Shown piece after piece: positions 14,348 to 24,162 of a DNA stretch of 64,000 nucleotides. Where the stretch lies: positions 2,893,512 through 2,957,511 of the forward strand of contig CP070825.1 of NCBI GenBank assembly GCA_020344415.1. Direction: 5' to 3'. The DNA is from Candidatus Aminicenantota bacterium (GTDB lineage Bacteria; Acidobacteriota; Aminicenantia; Aminicenantales; Aminicenantaceae). Both the position numbers and the translations under genes were made by a program. Within the stretch, counting starts at the first letter, position 1, and each line of letters begins with the position of its first letter. The notes beneath the pieces were generated by a model, which saw only the letters and a program-made list of their open reading frames with translations, was not told where the DNA came from and searched no databases.

Positions 14348-17131
14348 TTATTTAATCTTGATTATCTGGTGCACGATATTCCAGCCATCCAGTTTTAAAT
14401 AAGGAGGCTCTCCCTCAAGATCCGATTTGTAGAAATCGACGCTTAATTCTTTTGTTTTTCCAGGCAATATACTGAAAAAGTTATCGCTCCAGAAGCAAGG
14501 GAGCACTTCTCCTCCTTTATTTCCTTTGCAAATACTGAGGTTTATGAAAAATGCAAGATTATTCGAGGGGTTCGTCAATCGAAGTTGGTATGAAATTTTT
14601 CCATGGATTTCTTCCTTCTTGGTCCTGACATCCAGTTTTACCTCAGGAAAAACTCGGAGAGCCGTGAAGTCATCGTCTCCAGCCAACCAGTAGAAATTTT
14701 CAGATATTAATTCATCGTTGTTGTTATGTAATTGGAGTTCCACAAAAAAAATATCTTTTTTGAATTGTTCAGGTATTTCCGCTTTAAATATTACTTCCGA
14801 AGTATTAGGGCTAACATTGATCTTTGCTTTCTTATTCCAGATTCTGTTGAGATCTCGCGAATACACATTGACCATAGCTAACAAATCATTCTCTGATTCG
14901 AGATGGTTATTTATCACTGAGACACCCAGGTCATCGATATTAAGCTGAATATGGAGGGGCTCACATGCTTTTTTTGTGTAGTAGTATCCGGCATTCGGGC
15001 TCAGGTACCAATCATAGAGCTGCCAGATCACGCTCGGCCAGGCCGGGTTTGCCTTCCAAAGAATAACACCTGAAACACGGTCCATAGCGTGATTCACCGA
15101 TTCGAAAATAGCGCGGTAATTCTCGGCGTTGACCAATTGTCCTTTTTTTATATAATCAGCCACATCCCTGGGCTCACCGTATCTTTCGCGAATAGCATTA
15201 TCATACAGGCTGAACTTCCCGTTTCCCTCGCAGGCATCGTGATACCCCCATACGTGGTTTAAAGGAAACTTGACTTTGTCATCAGGTGTAAGGTCAGGGA
15301 TAAATTTTTTCAAACTCTCTAAAGTCGGCAAAGATGGAATGCCCACTTCATTCTTGAACAACCAGTCTTTTCCATCATCAACCTTCCTGTAATATTCACG
15401 GGGATTTACCCAGTAATACGGACCGCCTGAATACGTGCCAGCCACTTGATTATCCGGCCAGGAAAGTCCCCATCCTTCAGGAGGTTCCCTGTACCCAGAG
15501 GATGGGATAAAAGGACGAGTTCCATCCATCTTCGCCAAGATTTCATTCCTCAAAGGCACATAGATTTCTTCGCGGGGATACCCCTCATTACCGGCTGTCC
15601 ACAATAAAAGGCTCGGGTGATTACGCAATCTTTTTACTACATCAGCAGCATTCTTTAAGAATACATTTTCATTGAAAGGATAGTCCTGGCTGCCTTTATC
15701 CCATGTTCCCTGGCAATCGCCTGTGATCCAGAAGTCGTGCCACACTAGAAGACCCAATTCGTCACAATACTGAAAAAACTCTGCAGGTGGTGTTAGTCCG
15801 CCTCCCCAAATCCTGACGATATTCAGGTTGGCTTCTTTGAGCAGACGCAGCTCATGGTGTAGCTTTTTCTGATTGCGGTTGAGCATCATATCCGGCACCC
15901 AGGCCCCGCCTTTTAGCAATATTTTTTTCCCGTTTACAAAGAAATCCCGCCTGGCCCATCCTTCAACTCTAGTAACTTTGCTGTCGATTTCTCTGATCCC
16001 GAACGTTTGTAGCTCAATGTCGGATTTTTGCCCATCCATCTCAATCATTAATTCCATCTCATAAATGTTCTGAGCACCGTGTCCGTTTGGCCACCAGAGC
16101 TTTGGGCTTTTTATGAGTAACTCGCTGTGAGATTTTTTATCATACTGTATCTTGATCGTCTGATTGGGCTTAAGTGAGATTTCTTTTCGAAGAATAATCT
16201 CATTCCCTGTGAAGTTTTTGGGAAGAACCTTGGCTGATAATACCCCGTCCTTTGATGAATTGGTTAAATTGACCACCTCAGCTAGGATTTTCAACTCTGC
16301 CTTCTCAGTGCCCGTTGATAATAGATTAGGGATGACAAAGGGGTGCCTGATGTCTACCGGTCCAGTCGCAGAAATGTATACATCCTGCCAGATACCCATA
16401 TTCCTATCCCGAACAGCGGGTATCCAATCCCATCCGACAGAGCAATGCATTGTCACATTTTTTCCAATATCCCCTGTAGGACCTCCATTCGGTCCGAACG
16501 GACCAAAAGCCTTGAGCTGAGGTCCGGATGGCAAGCCAGCATAATCCAGAGGGTAAATCTTTATCGCTAATGTGTTTATCTCTTCAGTAGTTGCATATTT
16601 CGTTATATTGAACGACCAGTTTCCAAACATTCCAACAATTTCATTGGAGTCGGCGACTAGATGCCCATTCATCCACACATCAGCCCTGTAGTTAATCCCT
16701 TCGAAATTCAGCCATATGAATTTTCCTGCATATTCTTTGGGTAATATGAATCGTGTCCAAAACCAGTACGGATCAGTCCAGGGATTTCGTTTTTCAGGTA
16801 AATGGCTGTATTTAGCCAGATCGTATTTGAGATTGAATTCATCAGAAGCGTCCGGTATTTTCATATTATTTACAGCTACATAAGGATCAGGATAGACTCC
16901 ATTCTTTACCAGGGCGGTTAATACAGTCGTTGGAATCGATGTTATATACCAATTTATGGGCTTGAATTCAGGAGAAGATATCTTTTTGCCTTCGTCTTTT
17001 ACAAGGTAGGACGACCTCAGATGCCAATTTTCCCTCAGGAATATTTTGCTTTTGCTCGTGAAGGCAACAGAGATTGTGCAAAGTAAAAGCACAAGGAAGG
17101 AGAGAGTCTTTTTTATTCTCTTCTTAACCAT
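14348..17131 (-). CDS. Exported glycoside hydrolase family 2, exo-beta-D-glucosaminidase-like
   Basis: A 927-aa GH2 enzyme with an N-terminal signal (KKTLSFLVLLLCTISVAFT). The order is a sugar-binding jelly-roll at about 30-255 (WFWTRFILP, WLNFEGINYRADVWMNG), an Ig-like domain, then a TIM barrel from about 400 (DFFVNGKKILLKGGAWVPDMM, NIVRIWGGG). The acid/base is probably E516 in WTAGNE and the nucleophile E595 in LFKNEVGIPSLPTLESL. That last motif matches the CsxA chitosan exo-glucosaminidase branch better than beta-mannosidase. C-terminal beta domains follow. The likely role is periplasmic trimming of amino-sugar or mannose glycans. Substrate specificity is inferred. Confidence 0.85.
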   Translation of the reverse strand: MVKKRIKKTLSFLVLLLCTISVAFTSKSKIFLRENWHLRSSYLVKDEGKKISSPEFKPINWYITSIPTTVLTALVKNGVYPDPYVAVNNMKIPDASDEFNLKYDLAKYSHLPEKRNPWTDPYWFWTRFILPKEYAGKFIWLNFEGINYRADVWMNGHLVADSNEIVGMFGNWSFNITKYATTEEINTLAIKIYPLDYAGLPSGPQLKAFGPFGPNGGPTGDIGKNVTMHCSVGWDWIPAVRDRNMGIWQDVYISATGPVDIRHPFVIPNLLSTGTEKAELKILAEVVNLTNSSKDGVLSAKVLPKNFTGNEIILRKEISLKPNQTIKIQYDKKSHSELLIKSPKLWWPNGHGAQNIYEMELMIEMDGQKSDIELQTFGIREIDSKVTRVEGWARRDFFVNGKKILLKGGAWVPDMMLNRNQKKLHHELRLLKEANLNIVRIWGGGLTPPAEFFQYCDELGLLVWHDFWITGDCQGTWDKGSQDYPFNENVFLKNAADVVKRLRNHPSLLLWTAGNEGYPREEIYVPLRNEILAKMDGTRPFIPSSGYREPPEGWGLSWPDNQVAGTYSGGPYYWVNPREYYRKVDDGKDWLFKNEVGIPSLPTLESLKKFIPDLTPDDKVKFPLNHVWGYHDACEGNGKFSLYDNAIRERYGEPRDVADYIKKGQLVNAENYRAIFESVNHAMDRVSGVILWKANPAWPSVIWQLYDWYLSPNAGYYYTKKACEPLHIQLNIDDLGVSVINNHLESENDLLAMVNVYSRDLNRIWNKKAKINVSPNTSEVIFKAEIPEQFKKDIFFVELQLHNNNDELISENFYWLAGDDDFTALRVFPEVKLDVRTKKEEIHGKISYQLRLTNPSNNLAFFINLSICKGNKGGEVLPCFWSDNFFSILPGKTKELSVDFYKSDLEGEPPYLKLDGWNIVHQIIKIK

Positions 17132-17519
17132 TGAGTATTCTCCTCACTGATATCTCGACGATATATAGATAATATGGATAATCCAGGTTATACTATATAT
17201 TCCTATTTATATGAAAAAGGATGAGTTATCGTGTATACTTCATGCAAAACTCTAATGCGAAAATTCACAAAAGCTTATAACACAGTTAATTTTTGCGGTC
17301 AAACATCGGATTCCTCGGATTCCTCGGATTCTTGAACGTCAGGTTCTAGTACTCGGGCACACCATGGCTTGTTTGCTGACGCCTTTAGAGACACCGAGAG
17401 CGCATCTGTCCAGAGAAGGCTGAAGAAGTGAGGATGTGCTCTTCTTACCAGGCTTAACTCTATGTTGACCAGGGCTGCTCGAAAATGTTAAAAAGAGGTT
17501 GGTGATCCCGGGCAGATAA
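17132..17519. other. Gene-free gap between GH2 gene and tRNA-Leu
   Basis: No open frame with a credible start or family. It contains a 9-bp tandem repeat (TCGGATTCC about three times, 17306-17330). A possible tRNA promoter is TTGACC at 17465-17470 and TTAAAA at 17488-17493, with 17-bp spacing. The stretch 17340-17500 is richer in GC than the rest and could hold an RNA, but I cannot match it to a known one. Confidence 0.5.
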
Positions 17520-17606
17520 GCCGGGGTGGCGGAATTGGTAGCCGCAAGGGACTTAAAATCCCGCGTAGGTTGGACCTACGTGCCGGTTCGAGTCCGGCCC
17601 CCGGCA
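17520..17606 (+). tRNA. tRNA-Leu (anticodon TAA)
   Basis: A complete class II tRNA. The acceptor stem GCCGGGG (17520-17526) pairs with CCCCGGC (17599-17605), and the discriminator is A17606. The anticodon loop CTTAAAA carries TAA. The long variable arm is GTAGG...CCTAC. The T arm is GCCGG-TTCGAGT-CCGGC (17582-17598). CCA is not encoded. The 30 bp ending at 17609 are repeated exactly at 27600-27629. Confidence 0.97.
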
Positions 17607-17776
17607 CTCCTGTTAATCCAGTTTTCCCCTGGATTTTTATTTAATTTTTTAACGCTTCCAATTTAATCATTTGTAGCCGTAGTTAGGCGATTTTAATCAA
17701 AATTTGGGGTAAAAAAAATTATGCGGCGGACTTTAGTTCCCACATCAACTTGAATAATCGCTAGAGATATCCTAAA

Positions 17777-19861
17777 ATGAATATTGCCGTGAAAAAGAAA
17801 TTCCTGGTTATCTTTTTTTTATTGCCTTCCCTGATTCTCCTGGCAAAAAGTAAGTCGCCAAAAGACCTACCAGAGATGTACAAAAAGTGGCTTGAAGAAG
17901 AAGTCACTTATATTATTACGAAAACAGAAAAAGAGGTTTTTCTCAAGCTCGAGACAAATAGAGAGCGGGATATGTTTATTGAAGCCTTTTGGAGACAGAG
18001 AGATCCAACTCCTGGAACCCCGGAGAATGAAAACAAGAGGGAACACTATCGTCGTTTTAATTACGCAAATCAACATTTTCGCCCGGGAGGATGGCGGTCT
18101 GACATGGGGAGAGTGTATATCATCCTGGGGGAGCCTCGAAATATACACAGGCATACCTCGTACACCAAGGTCTACCCCATGGAAATCTGGTTTTATCAGC
18201 AGGCTCCGAGGGGAGGACTTCCCCCAAATTTTAACGTCGTCTTTTTTGAAAAAAGAGGGGCAGGAGAATACGTCCTCTATTCTCCTCTAAATGATGGGCC
18301 CCAGAGTCTTTTGATCACATATCAGGGACACCCTCATGATTACCTAGGGGCCTATGAAATTCTCAACGAATACAATTCTTTTTTAGCCCAGGTTTCCATC
18401 ACTTTGATCCCAGGTGAAGACACCACACCCTCTCAGCCCAGTATGGTATCTGATATGCTTCTCCAAAGAATAGACAGGGTGCCAAAGCTGGAAGTTGAAG
18501 ACATATATGCAGAAAAATTTCTCAAGTTTAAAGACATCGTCGAGGTGGAATATTCGGCCAACTACATAGGGAATGACAATCTCGTTCAGGTCATCACAGA
18601 TGATGCAAGGACGAGTTTTGTGAGCTACTTCATCGGCTTGAAAAGGCTTTCTGTTAACAAGTACGATGACAGCTATTACGCAGATATCGAGATCAACGGG
18701 ATGGTGACGACCCAATCAGGAGATGTTGTCTACCAGTTTGAAAAAGACTATCCCCTAAGGATGGATCAGGAACAATTTGAGAAAATAAGAGACAGTTCCT
18801 TTGCCGTCTATGACACATTTCCTCTGGTTCCGGGAGATTATAAATTTTCTCTTCTGTTGAAGAATAAAGCGTCGAAAGAATTCACTTCTTTTGAGAAAGA
18901 GATCTCGATTATTCAAGAAACAGATGGGCTCTTCATGACTCCTCTTCTCCTGGCCTATGACTTGAAGCCACAGAATGTCTCTTCCTCAATTATCCCTTTT
19001 CGAATAAAAGAAGGGCAACTCATTTGTCATCCTGGAAACTCCTTTACAAGAAATGACATCTTGTATATTTTCTTCCAATTATATGGCTTGAACGACAGTC
19101 TTCAGGAAAGCGGAAAAATTATTTTCACCTTTTATAAGATTCATAAAAGCGGAGAAGAATTCCTGAGCGTGACAAAAAGAATAGCTGATTTTGCTGAAGA
19201 AAAAGGAAATGTTCTAGTAGATTTTGTTATGAGAGATTTCCCAATATCTGATTACAAACTTGTGGTCACTCTGTATGACCAGAATGAACAGCCGATTCTG
19301 ACAGACAGCCGATTTTTCTCTGTTTCCCTTCAGACGCAGATAGCAAGGCCTCAGATTTTCTCAAAAGTTGCATCCACCGCCAATGAGGCCTTGGTTCCCT
19401 ATATAAAAGGAATGCAATTCCTGAATAAAGGCGAAGTGAGAGAGGGAAGCAGATTATTAGAGCTTGCCTACCACAGAAATCCCGCCGTGATTGATTTTGC
19501 CGTCGGGCTAAGTAAGGCCTATATTCTATCCGAACAATATGGGAAGATTGAAGCGGTTCTATCTCCCTTTCGTGAAGGCGAAAATCTTCAATTTGAAGTT
19601 CTTTTCCTCTTAGCAGAATCCAAGAAGAAATTGAATCACTATGATGAAGCCATAAATCTGTACAGGGATATCATTATCAAGTTTGGATTGAGAATAAACA
19701 TCTTGAATTCTTTAGGCTATTGTTATTACCAAGTAGGGAACAGGACAGAGGCTCGTGCTGCCTGGGAAAAATCCATTGAAATAAATCCAGAACAGCCAAG
19801 CATCAAGAAGATGCTTGATTCCATAAAAAGGAATAAGGAAAAGGAATATGCGCCAAAATAA
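17777..19861 (+). CDS. GWxTD-domain exported protein with C-terminal TPRs
   Basis: A 694-aa exported protein. The signal peptide is KKKFLVIFFLLPSLILLAKS. The GWxTD domain spans about 30-190, with KKWLEEEVTYIIT, FWRQRDPTPGTPENE, the signature variant GWRSDMGRVYIILGEP, and a Trp/Tyr-rich strand region. A long beta-rich middle follows, and TPR units lie at about 545-685 (EGSRLLELAYHRNP, NRTEARAAWEKSIEINPEQP). GWxTD proteins are widespread in Bacteroidota and Acidobacteriota, and their biochemical role is not settled. It is the first of a three-gene plus-strand run and overlaps the next gene by 14 bp. The closest relative in the window is at 28881-30914. Confidence 0.85.
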   Translation: MNIAVKKKFLVIFFLLPSLILLAKSKSPKDLPEMYKKWLEEEVTYIITKTEKEVFLKLETNRERDMFIEAFWRQRDPTPGTPENENKREHYRRFNYANQHFRPGGWRSDMGRVYIILGEPRNIHRHTSYTKVYPMEIWFYQQAPRGGLPPNFNVVFFEKRGAGEYVLYSPLNDGPQSLLITYQGHPHDYLGAYEILNEYNSFLAQVSITLIPGEDTTPSQPSMVSDMLLQRIDRVPKLEVEDIYAEKFLKFKDIVEVEYSANYIGNDNLVQVITDDARTSFVSYFIGLKRLSVNKYDDSYYADIEINGMVTTQSGDVVYQFEKDYPLRMDQEQFEKIRDSSFAVYDTFPLVPGDYKFSLLLKNKASKEFTSFEKEISIIQETDGLFMTPLLLAYDLKPQNVSSSIIPFRIKEGQLICHPGNSFTRNDILYIFFQLYGLNDSLQESGKIIFTFYKIHKSGEEFLSVTKRIADFAEEKGNVLVDFVMRDFPISDYKLVVTLYDQNEQPILTDSRFFSVSLQTQIARPQIFSKVASTANEALVPYIKGMQFLNKGEVREGSRLLELAYHRNPAVIDFAVGLSKAYILSEQYGKIEAVLSPFREGENLQFEVLFLLAESKKKLNHYDEAINLYRDIIIKFGLRINILNSLGYCYYQVGNRTEARAAWEKSIEINPEQPSIKKMLDSIKRNKEKEYAPK

Positions 19862-20759
19862 AAAAAATCTGCTCTTTTTCTTTCTGTTGTTGCTGTCCTT
19901 AAATTTTTGCCGTCTGTACATGCTGGAGAGAAAGCTTGACGAAGAGGATGCTGAATTCTTATCCCTGGTGAGATATATCATCACTAAGGAAGAGAAAAAG
20001 ATGTATTTGGAAATGCCCAAATCAGACAGAACAAATTTTAAAGAAGAATTCTGGAAAGAACGCGATACAGACCCAGATACGGAGTTAAACGAATTTAAAA
20101 CAGAGTATCTTGATAGAATAAACGAGGCCAACCGGCTTTTTACCGCTGGTAAACCCGGATGGCTTACTGACAGAGGACGAACCCTAATTCTGCTCGGTCC
20201 CCCTGTCCATAAGTCATTCTACCCTATGGGTGATATTGCAAGCGGCCTCGCTCGCCCGACAGAAATATGGCATTATCCAGCAGTCCCCGTGATTTTTATT
20301 GATTATGGTGGAATTGGTGATTACGAATACTATTTTTTGAGTTTAGGTCATCAACAAGAGGTCTATGAAAATTTTCTTGAAGCAAAAAAACTCCCTTCGG
20401 AGAAGAAAAAAGGAACTTTTGACTACACCATTGTGTTAAGTCCAAAAGATGATCAAAATGTCATCCTCATCGAGGTTGAAAAGGGGTATCTTTGGATGAG
20501 AGAAGAAGAGGAAAAGATGGTGACAACTCTGGATGTTGAACTTGAAGTCTATAGTATGGATAATAAAAAAATATGGGAACACAAGGAGGAATATACCGTC
20601 ACCCTATCAAAAAAAGAACTGGATCAGACTTTGCTGAGCACTCATACCATAGAGATTGGGATTGACCTGTCTCCCGGGACTTATACAATCCTTTCGAGAA
20701 TTAAAAACCTGACAGATGATATAAAAAGAAGCAAGACCAAGATCATAAAGATTGAATAA
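19848..20759 (+). CDS. GWxTD-domain protein, short form
   Basis: A 303-aa protein with a hydrophobic signal or anchor (NLLFFFLLLLSLNFC) and a GWxTD domain. Its motifs are LVRYIITKEEKKMYLEM, FWKERDTDPDTELNEF, GWLTDRGRTLILLGPP and PTEIWHYP. The C-terminal half is beta-rich and lacks TPRs. Cys16 is not in a good lipobox. The ATG lies inside the end of the preceding GWxTD gene (14-bp overlap), and its stop overlaps a possible upstream start of the next gene. The three genes are probably translationally coupled. A shared complex is plausible but inferred. Confidence 0.8.
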   Translation: MRQNKKNLLFFFLLLLSLNFCRLYMLERKLDEEDAEFLSLVRYIITKEEKKMYLEMPKSDRTNFKEEFWKERDTDPDTELNEFKTEYLDRINEANRLFTAGKPGWLTDRGRTLILLGPPVHKSFYPMGDIASGLARPTEIWHYPAVPVIFIDYGGIGDYEYYFLSLGHQQEVYENFLEAKKLPSEKKKGTFDYTIVLSPKDDQNVILIEVEKGYLWMREEEEKMVTTLDVELEVYSMDNKKIWEHKEEYTVTLSKKELDQTLLSTHTIEIGIDLSPGTYTILSRIKNLTDDIKRSKTKIIKIE

Positions 20760-20772
20760 AAGGAGAATTTTT

Positions 20773-21711
20773 ATGATTCATCAGAAAATCATAAGACATT
20801 TCCTTATTATCATGATCTTATTCACTCTGCCTGTAATAGGTGCAATTAGAGGCAAGGTGAGGATTTTTCTTACGGATTCAAAAGGAAAGCCTATCGAGGG
20901 AGTTAAAGTCACGCTTGAAAGTCAGAGAACTTCCGTTATTAAGTACGTTATTTATTCAAATAAAAGAGGGATGGCTACTCATGGTTCTCTCGAGAATCAT
21001 ATCTTTGAATTCACTTTTGAAAAAGAAGGCTACCAGCCTCGAAAGAAAATGATTAAGATTCCAGCAGGGCTCTTAAAGAAAGACAATATAACATTATATA
21101 CCGTAGAAGAAACAGTCATGCAGATGGAAGCCAAAGATCCCTATGCGCAGGCTATAAATAAATACAATCAGGCAGCGATTTTTTTAAAGAAAGAGGATTA
21201 TGAGAAAGCCTTAGAATTGCTGAAAGAATCCATCTCTTTAGATGACACTATCCATCAGGCTCATTCTGAGATCAGTAGACTCTATTATCTCCAGAAAAGG
21301 TATGAGGATGCCATCAAGCATGCCAAAGAAGCGATTTTTTTGGAAGAGAATTATTCCCCCCCCTACAGGTTATTAGCTGCTATTTATGAGGAGATGGGCA
21401 ATATGGAGGAGTCGCAAAAATACACAATCCTTGCTCAAGAAGTTGGTGGCATGAGCGGAATTGATAAGTACAATGAAGCAGTCAAATGTATCAATAGCGG
21501 AGAGGTGGATTCAGCCATTCGTTTGCTTGAGGAAGCTGTTCAGATTGATCCGAAATTGGCTGATGGCTACTACCAACTGGGTTTGTCGTATATGAACAAA
21601 GCGGAAAATGAAAAGGCTATCTCGAATCTTGAGAAATACCTGGAACTTGAACCCGAAGGGCAATACGCAAAAACAGCTGCTTCCTTATTGGAATTTCTAA
21701 AGAAACAATAA
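20773..21711 (+). CDS. Exported carboxypeptidase-regulatory/TPR protein
   Basis: A 312-aa exported protein. I prefer the ATG at 20773, because AAGGAG lies at 20760-20765. The in-frame ATG at 20752 would put hydrophilic residues before the signal peptide (IIRHFLIIMILFTLPVIGA). A carboxypeptidase-regulatory-like beta domain at about 23-105 (GKVRIFLTDSKGKPIEGVKVTLES) is followed by TPR units at about 130-305 (YEKALELLKESISLDD, YEDAIKHAKEAIFLEE, VDSAIRLLEEAVQIDP, EKAISNLEKYLELEP). It is the last gene of the GWxTD run. The domain combination recurs in three minus-strand genes nearby. Confidence 0.82.
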   Translation: MIHQKIIRHFLIIMILFTLPVIGAIRGKVRIFLTDSKGKPIEGVKVTLESQRTSVIKYVIYSNKRGMATHGSLENHIFEFTFEKEGYQPRKKMIKIPAGLLKKDNITLYTVEETVMQMEAKDPYAQAINKYNQAAIFLKKEDYEKALELLKESISLDDTIHQAHSEISRLYYLQKRYEDAIKHAKEAIFLEENYSPPYRLLAAIYEEMGNMEESQKYTILAQEVGGMSGIDKYNEAVKCINSGEVDSAIRLLEEAVQIDPKLADGYYQLGLSYMNKAENEKAISNLEKYLELEPEGQYAKTAASLLEFLKKQ

Positions 21712-21734
21712 CTAATCAGAACGCTATTAAAAGA

Positions 21735-22817
21735 TCAAATTTTCTTTCTCTGAGAATTCATCTCTTCTAATTTTTTTAGGATATTCTCGACTTCTACTTT
21801 GTTGGGACTATCTGGCCAACGCTTCAAAAACTCTCTGTAGTTCTTTATGGCATTCTTATCGTCTCTTTCGATCACAAAGGAATTAGCCAAAAGAAGATAC
21901 GCATTCGGATGAATTCCAGGCTCAAGCTCGATAGCCATAGAAAGATGGAGGATCGTCTCCGTGGTTTGCTTCAGTTGGAAACAGTTTTTCCCGACCAAGT
22001 AATGAGCTTGAGATTTTTTTTGACGGGCCTCATCCTCCGACTCTGAGTATTCAAGATATTTCTTCAGATAGAGGTTGGACTGAGAGTATTTCCGCTGCAT
22101 ATGGAGTGTTTCTCCAAGAGCGCAGAGAGCTATTTGGTAGTGCTTCTTGTGTTTGATGGCTTTAACAAGGTGCTTGACAGCTGCAGGGAGATTTCCAGTT
22201 TGTCTGAGCAAGATCCCGAGATTATAATGAGCTTCCGCATATTCTGGCTCCATGTCAACGGCTTTCTGAAAATGCCGGATGGCCTTATAAAGCTCATTGT
22301 CGGCGACGGCTTTTTTCGCCAGTGAAATTTCCTCAAGAGCGTCCTTAGAAAATTCAGGAATATCTGATTTTCGGACGCGCAGGTAAATATCTGCTTCGAA
22401 TTCCTTGGCTCCGGTTTTATGGATGATCACAGGAGCCCAAGTCTGGAGAAAATGATCCGCATGTCTGACAAGGAGAAAGTAAACTCCAGGGTTGGGGACT
22501 CCGCTTATTCTGTAATAACCGTTGTCGTCGGTTTCAGCCCAAGCAAAGATATTCGTTCCCAAGGTGTAGACAAGATGTTCCCAGATGTAGTGTTCAAATT
22601 CCAATACACCCGGGATCTCAGGTTCCTCTTCTTGGGCATCATAGGCCAATCTGATCTCGACCCTAATCCCGGGCAGAGGCCGTTTGCTTTCGTTATAGAC
22701 ATGGCCCACAATCGTTATTCTATCAAAATCGATGTATCTCGGAGGCTCTTGGACTTGGCCGGATGCCCAAGATATAAGAAAGAGTGCCATCAATGACAGA
22801 AGCGGTATTTTCTTCAT
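21735..22817 (-). CDS. Exported carboxypeptidase-regulatory/TPR protein
   Basis: A 360-aa exported protein. The signal peptide is KKIPLLSLMALFLISWASG. A beta-sandwich at about 33-150 (ITIVGHVYNESKRPLPGIRVEIRL, DDNGYYRISGVPNPGVYFLLVRHADH) is followed by TPR units from about 165 (NELYKAIRHFQKAVDMEPEY, GNLPAAVKHLVKAIKH, TTETILHLSMAIELEPG). It is a clear paralogue of the gene upstream at 22945-24039, in the same orientation, so the two arose by tandem duplication. A role next to the TonB receptor upstream is plausible but unproven. Confidence 0.8.
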   Translation of the reverse strand: MKKIPLLSLMALFLISWASGQVQEPPRYIDFDRITIVGHVYNESKRPLPGIRVEIRLAYDAQEEEPEIPGVLEFEHYIWEHLVYTLGTNIFAWAETDDNGYYRISGVPNPGVYFLLVRHADHFLQTWAPVIIHKTGAKEFEADIYLRVRKSDIPEFSKDALEEISLAKKAVADNELYKAIRHFQKAVDMEPEYAEAHYNLGILLRQTGNLPAAVKHLVKAIKHKKHYQIALCALGETLHMQRKYSQSNLYLKKYLEYSESEDEARQKKSQAHYLVGKNCFQLKQTTETILHLSMAIELEPGIHPNAYLLLANSFVIERDDKNAIKNYREFLKRWPDSPNKVEVENILKKLEEMNSQRKKI

Positions 22818-22944
22818 TTCATTTCCCTTATAAGAAGTTGAACTTCTTTGTTATTGCTTTTTTTATAGAAAGATCTAGTGGTTTTCGGAAAACTCATCCG
22901 CAAGAATTTCAAATCGGTTGATCTAAGCTCCTTATGAGAATGAC

Positions 22945-24039
22945 TCAGGACAATTTTTTCTTTTCCTCTGGGTACATGCTCTTCAACTTTTCCAGAATTG
23001 TCTTAACCTGCTCGATGTTGGGAGCATCAGGATAAAGTTCCATATATTTTTTGTAGTTCTTTATGGCGTTTTCACCGTCTCGCGCCATCACACAGGAATT
23101 GGCAAGGAAGATATAGGCATTGGGGTTTATTCCAGGTTTGAGTTCGATAGCCTTAGAAAGGTGAATGATGGCTCTTTTGGCCTTTTTCAAGTTCAGATAA
23201 TTTGTTCCGGCTAAATAGTGAGCCTGGGCCTTCGTACCATTTTTCTCTTCTCCTGCCACTTCAAGGTATTTCACAAGGTAAGGATTGGATTGAGCGTATT
23301 TTTTCTTGGCATGGAGTGTTTCACCGAGTGCAAATAGAGCCAGCCCGTAATTCTCCTTGTATTCAACGGCTTTGATAAAATACGCGATAGCGTCATCGAT
23401 TTCTCTTTTTACTCTGAGAAGGATTCCTAGATTATAGTAAGCTTCAGCAAACTCTGGCTCGATCTCGATCGCCTTTTTCAAGTGCTCGATGGCTTCATCT
23501 GTATCATTTGCGGCATTAGCTTCTTTAGCCTTAGCAATTTCCTCCAGGGCTTCTTTTGACACGGGCGGGACGGCGGATTTCCGAGCGCGGAGAATAACGT
23601 CAGCCTCGAATTCTTTGGCCCCTGTCTTATCAATGATCACGTGGACCTTTGTCTGAAGATAATCCTCTGCGTGTCTGACCTGAAGATAGTAAGCCCCTGG
23701 CCTGGGAATACCGTTAATCCGGTACAAGCCTTCCTCATTGCTTTCTGCCCAGGCGAAGACATCTGATCCCAATGACTTATAAAGGAAATCCCAGACATGG
23801 CTTTGGATATCCGACGCTCCCATGATTTCCGGTTGTTTCCGCTGAGAGTCATAGGCTAATCTTATCTCAACCTTGATTCCAGCTAAGGGTAGCTGGCCTT
23901 CATTGTAGACATGACCCCAGATAGAGATTTTGTCGAAGTTCATGTACATAGGCTTATCTTCTTGAGATGCCGCTTGATAGCTCAGGCCGGACAAGCAGAG
24001 AGATAAAGTCAACACCAGAACAGGTATTATCCTTTTCAT
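22945..24039 (-). CDS. Exported carboxypeptidase-regulatory/TPR protein (paralogue)
   Basis: A 364-aa exported protein starting at the ATG complementary to 24037-24039, just behind a GGAGAAAAT ribosome-binding site. A longer frame from 24144 would put the terminator hairpin of the upstream gene inside the coding region. The signal peptide is KRIIPVLVLTLSLCLSGLSYQ. The beta domain has ISIWGHVYNEGQLPLAGIKVEI and GLYRINGIPRPGAYYLQVRHAED. TPRs have TDEAIEHLKKAIEIEPEFAEA and KRAIIHLSKAIELKPG. It is close to the 21735-22817 product throughout. It is separated from the TonB receptor by a strong terminator, so it probably has its own promoter. Confidence 0.82.
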   Translation of the reverse strand: MKRIIPVLVLTLSLCLSGLSYQAASQEDKPMYMNFDKISIWGHVYNEGQLPLAGIKVEIRLAYDSQRKQPEIMGASDIQSHVWDFLYKSLGSDVFAWAESNEEGLYRINGIPRPGAYYLQVRHAEDYLQTKVHVIIDKTGAKEFEADVILRARKSAVPPVSKEALEEIAKAKEANAANDTDEAIEHLKKAIEIEPEFAEAYYNLGILLRVKREIDDAIAYFIKAVEYKENYGLALFALGETLHAKKKYAQSNPYLVKYLEVAGEEKNGTKAQAHYLAGTNYLNLKKAKRAIIHLSKAIELKPGINPNAYIFLANSCVMARDGENAIKNYKKYMELYPDAPNIEQVKTILEKLKSMYPEEKKKLS

Positions 24040-24101
24040 TTGATTTTCTCCTTTTTCCAAAGTTGTGCACTCCATTTGGATTGTAGCACACATGAAGAGT
24101 G

Positions 24102-24133
24102 AAAAAAAAGGGCAGCCCTTAGGGCTGCCCTTT
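24102..24133 (-). terminator. Rho-independent terminator of the TonB receptor gene
   Basis: A perfect 12-bp stem (AAAGGGCAGCCC, 24107-24118, with GGGCTGCCCTTT, 24122-24133) and a 3-nt loop. On the minus strand it is followed by an unbroken run of eight T ending at 24102. It lies 30 bp after the stop of the receptor gene at 24163. Confidence 0.92.
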
Positions 24134-24162
24134 CGAGAAATCAACGTGAATGGAATATCAGC

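Noticed and set aside
17340..17500. Possible 6S or SRP RNA upstream of tRNA-Leu
   Set aside because: No conserved SRP tetraloop or 6S open-bubble features could be matched by eye.
22945..24144. Longer start (24144) for the regulatory/TPR gene
   Set aside because: It would include the terminator hairpin of the TonB gene and put the signal peptide 35 residues inside; the ATG at 24039 has the ribosome-binding site.
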